Shown here: positions 49,948-50,909 of the stretch, piece after piece
Numbering within the stretch: the stretch's first letter is position 1
Layout of the letters: every line of letters begins with the position of its first letter
DNA from: Pseudomonadota bacterium
GTDB lineage: Bacteria > Pseudomonadota > Alphaproteobacteria > Sphingomonadales > Sphingomonadaceae
Reading direction: 5' to 3'
Length of the DNA stretch: 50,909 bases
Assembly: GCA_023418595.1 (NCBI GenBank)
Contig: JAEZZI010000015.1
Span: 1-50,909 of the forward strand
Made by a program: the position numbers and the translations under genes
The notes under the pieces: generated by a model
What the model was told of the DNA's origin: nothing
Database searches by the model: none
Seen by the model: only the letters and a program-made list of their open reading frames with translations

Positions 49948-50493
49948 ATGGCCGACGGAGATCACAATGCGGACCTTCGTCGGCTGATCCGCACCATCCC
50001 GGATCACCCGAAGCCGGGCATCCAGTTCCGCGACATCACCACCTTGCTGCTCGATCCTTCGGGACTGGCGCTCGCCACCGAACGAATGCTGGCGAGCGTC
50101 GAGGGGCCGGTCGACCTCGTGGCGGGGATCGAGGCGCGCGGTTTCGTCTTCGCGCCTGCACTCGCGCTGGCGCTGGGGGCGGGCGTGCTGTTGATCCGCA
50201 AGGACGGCAAGCTGCCCGGCGCGACCATCGCCGAGGATTACGAACTCGAATATGGCGTCGACCGCATCGCGATCCATGTCGATGCCTGCGCGCCCGGCGC
50301 ACGCGTGCTGCTGGTCGATGATCTGATCGCCACGGGCGGCACTGCCCGCGCCGCCGTCCGCCTGCTCCGCAAGGCGGGCGCAAGGGTAACCCAGGCGAAT
50401 TTCGTTATCGACCTGCCCCAGTTGGGCGGCGCTGCCGCGCTGCGGGCCGAGGGGGTCGCGGTGAGCGCGCTGGTGACGTTCGACGGCCATTGA
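49948..50493 (+). CDS. apt: Adenine phosphoribosyltransferase
   Basis: Apt (181 aa) makes AMP from adenine and PRPP. IRTIPDHPKPGIQFRDITTLL is the family start, and VLLVDDLIATGGTARAAV is the PRPP-binding loop. It lies 6 bp after petC and is often found with bc1 genes in sphingomonads. The stop is 50 bp before an EcfG-type promoter for the next small gene. Confidence 0.96.
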   Translation: MADGDHNADLRRLIRTIPDHPKPGIQFRDITTLLLDPSGLALATERMLASVEGPVDLVAGIEARGFVFAPALALALGAGVLLIRKDGKLPGATIAEDYELEYGVDRIAIHVDACAPGARVLLVDDLIATGGTARAAVRLLRKAGARVTQANFVIDLPQLGGAAALRAEGVAVSALVTFDGH

Positions 50494-50543
50494 GCCCCGA
50501 CGGGTTCGGTATCTTCGCTCGCTGCCCGATCCACCGTCCTGAC

Positions 50544-50569
50544 GGAACCGTTCGACGCACCGTTACGTT
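50544..50569 (+). promoter_or_regulatory. Perfect EcfG-type promoter upstream of a small lipoprotein
   Basis: GGAAC (50544-50548) and CGTT (50566-50569) are 17 bases apart, an exact match to the EcfG consensus. Transcription would begin near 50577, giving a leader of about 80 bases before the ATG at 50656. This is the best EcfG promoter in the window. Confidence 0.75.
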
Positions 50570-50655
50570 CTGTCCCGGTTGAGAGGGTTCAGTGCCGGTT
50601 CACCGGGCATGTGCTTCTGTGAGCAGGATAATCCTCGTCGCTGGGAGAATATCCG

Positions 50656-50787
50656 ATGTTACCGCGTATCCGCACCGTCGGGCTGGCCGTTGCCGCCGCC
50701 CTTGGACTTGCCGCCTGCACTGATGGCTATGGCTATTCCGGCGTTTCGCTGGGCTATGGTTCGGCAGGTTACTACGACCCCTATTAG
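50656..50787 (+). CDS. Small Gly/Tyr-rich lipoprotein, probable EcfG regulon member
   Basis: A 43-residue lipoprotein: MLPRIRTVGLAVAAALGLAAC, with the lipobox LAAC at 18-21, followed by a short tail rich in Gly, Tyr and Ser (TDGYGYSGVSLGYGSAGYYDPY). A GGGAGAA ribosome site is 8 bases before the ATG. The exact EcfG promoter upstream makes it a likely stress gene. No family recognised beyond 'small Gly/Tyr-rich lipoprotein'. Confidence 0.75.
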   Translation: MLPRIRTVGLAVAAALGLAACTDGYGYSGVSLGYGSAGYYDPY

Positions 50788-50873
50788 AGCGGTTTCCACA
50801 CGAACTGAATCGCAGGGGATTCCCATTCGGCGCCTGATGTGATTCACGCTATCTGCTGGCGAAGGAGGCTGGC

Positions 50874-50909
50874 ATGGATGGCTCGATCGCTTTCACAGGA
50901 TCTTCGGGA
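50874..50909 (+). CDS. Start of an unidentified ORF cut by the window edge
   Basis: Twelve codons (MDGSIAFTGSSG) follow a strong GAAGGAGG ribosome site. This short N-terminus does not identify a family. The preceding 50788-50860 has short inverted elements of the type seen near insertion-sequence ends (GAATCGCAGGGGATTCCC), so an IS transposase is possible but unproven. Confidence 0.35.
   Translation, partial: MDGSIAFTGSSG

Overview
The window is GC-rich chromosomal DNA that reads as a sphingomonad (Sphingomonas or a close relative, Alphaproteobacteria). The strongest evidence is a serine palmitoyltransferase at 19367-20632. Its catalytic residues fall at the same numbers as in the characterised Sphingomonas paucimobilis enzyme (H159, D231, H234, K265). 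A complete PhyR-NepR-EcfG general stress response locus and alphaproteobacterial gene orders (scpAB-tatABC, petABC-apt, rplU-rpmA) agree with this. Almost every gene is housekeeping. The only mobile DNA seen is the end of an IS3-family element at the left edge and a doubtful ORF start at the right edge.

Layout. 1-122: IS3-family end. 418-3287: scpA-scpB-tatA-tatB-tatC, with overlapping or close genes. 3346-7889: stress-response region, made of an entericidin-like lipoprotein, a PhyP-like degenerate histidine kinase, nepR, phyR, a small membrane protein, ecfG and a previously unlisted small NepR-like ORF. 7963-14682: glnE-bcp, an M23 peptidase, an A-type Fe-S carrier, exonuclease III and two tandem small secreted proteins. 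14836-24130 (minus strand): obgE-proB-reductase-ACP-spt-lptF-lptG-fatty acid hydroxylase-acyltransferase, which I read as a sphingolipid synthesis and export locus. 24311-29240: TetR/metal-dependent hydrolase pair, an Xre regulator with two membrane proteins, a GNAT enzyme, rplU-rpmA, hspQ and tRNA-Ser(CGA). 29564-38712: GH3 glucosidase with a LacI-type operator, IscU-like protein, DUF423, DUF2256, aroK-aroB, a large secreted protein, xerD and accA. 38780-43080: two Flp pilins, a NUDIX hydrolase, a methyltransferase, comF, a glutaredoxin, a nitrilase-like amidase and DUF1178. 43280-46253: bioF-bioD-bioA. 46519-50787: trmL, the bc1 complex genes petABC, apt and a small lipoprotein behind a perfect EcfG-type promoter.

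How the parts connect. TatABC probably exports the Rieske protein encoded in the same window, which carries an N-terminal RRR-D-Y motif. The stress locus likely controls small lipoprotein genes at 3346-3471 and 50656-50787, since both have GGAAC-N16/17-CGTT-like promoters. The sphingolipid genes lie in one transcriptional direction with an LptF/LptG pair, so this pair may move glycosphingolipid rather than lipopolysaccharide.

Twelve intergenic gaps carry stem-loop repeats of several families. The best candidates for under-described biology are the embedded LptFG pair, the second NepR-like ORF, the degenerate kinase, and the two tandem Cys-pair secreted proteins. All functional calls are from reading the sequence; no database search was run.
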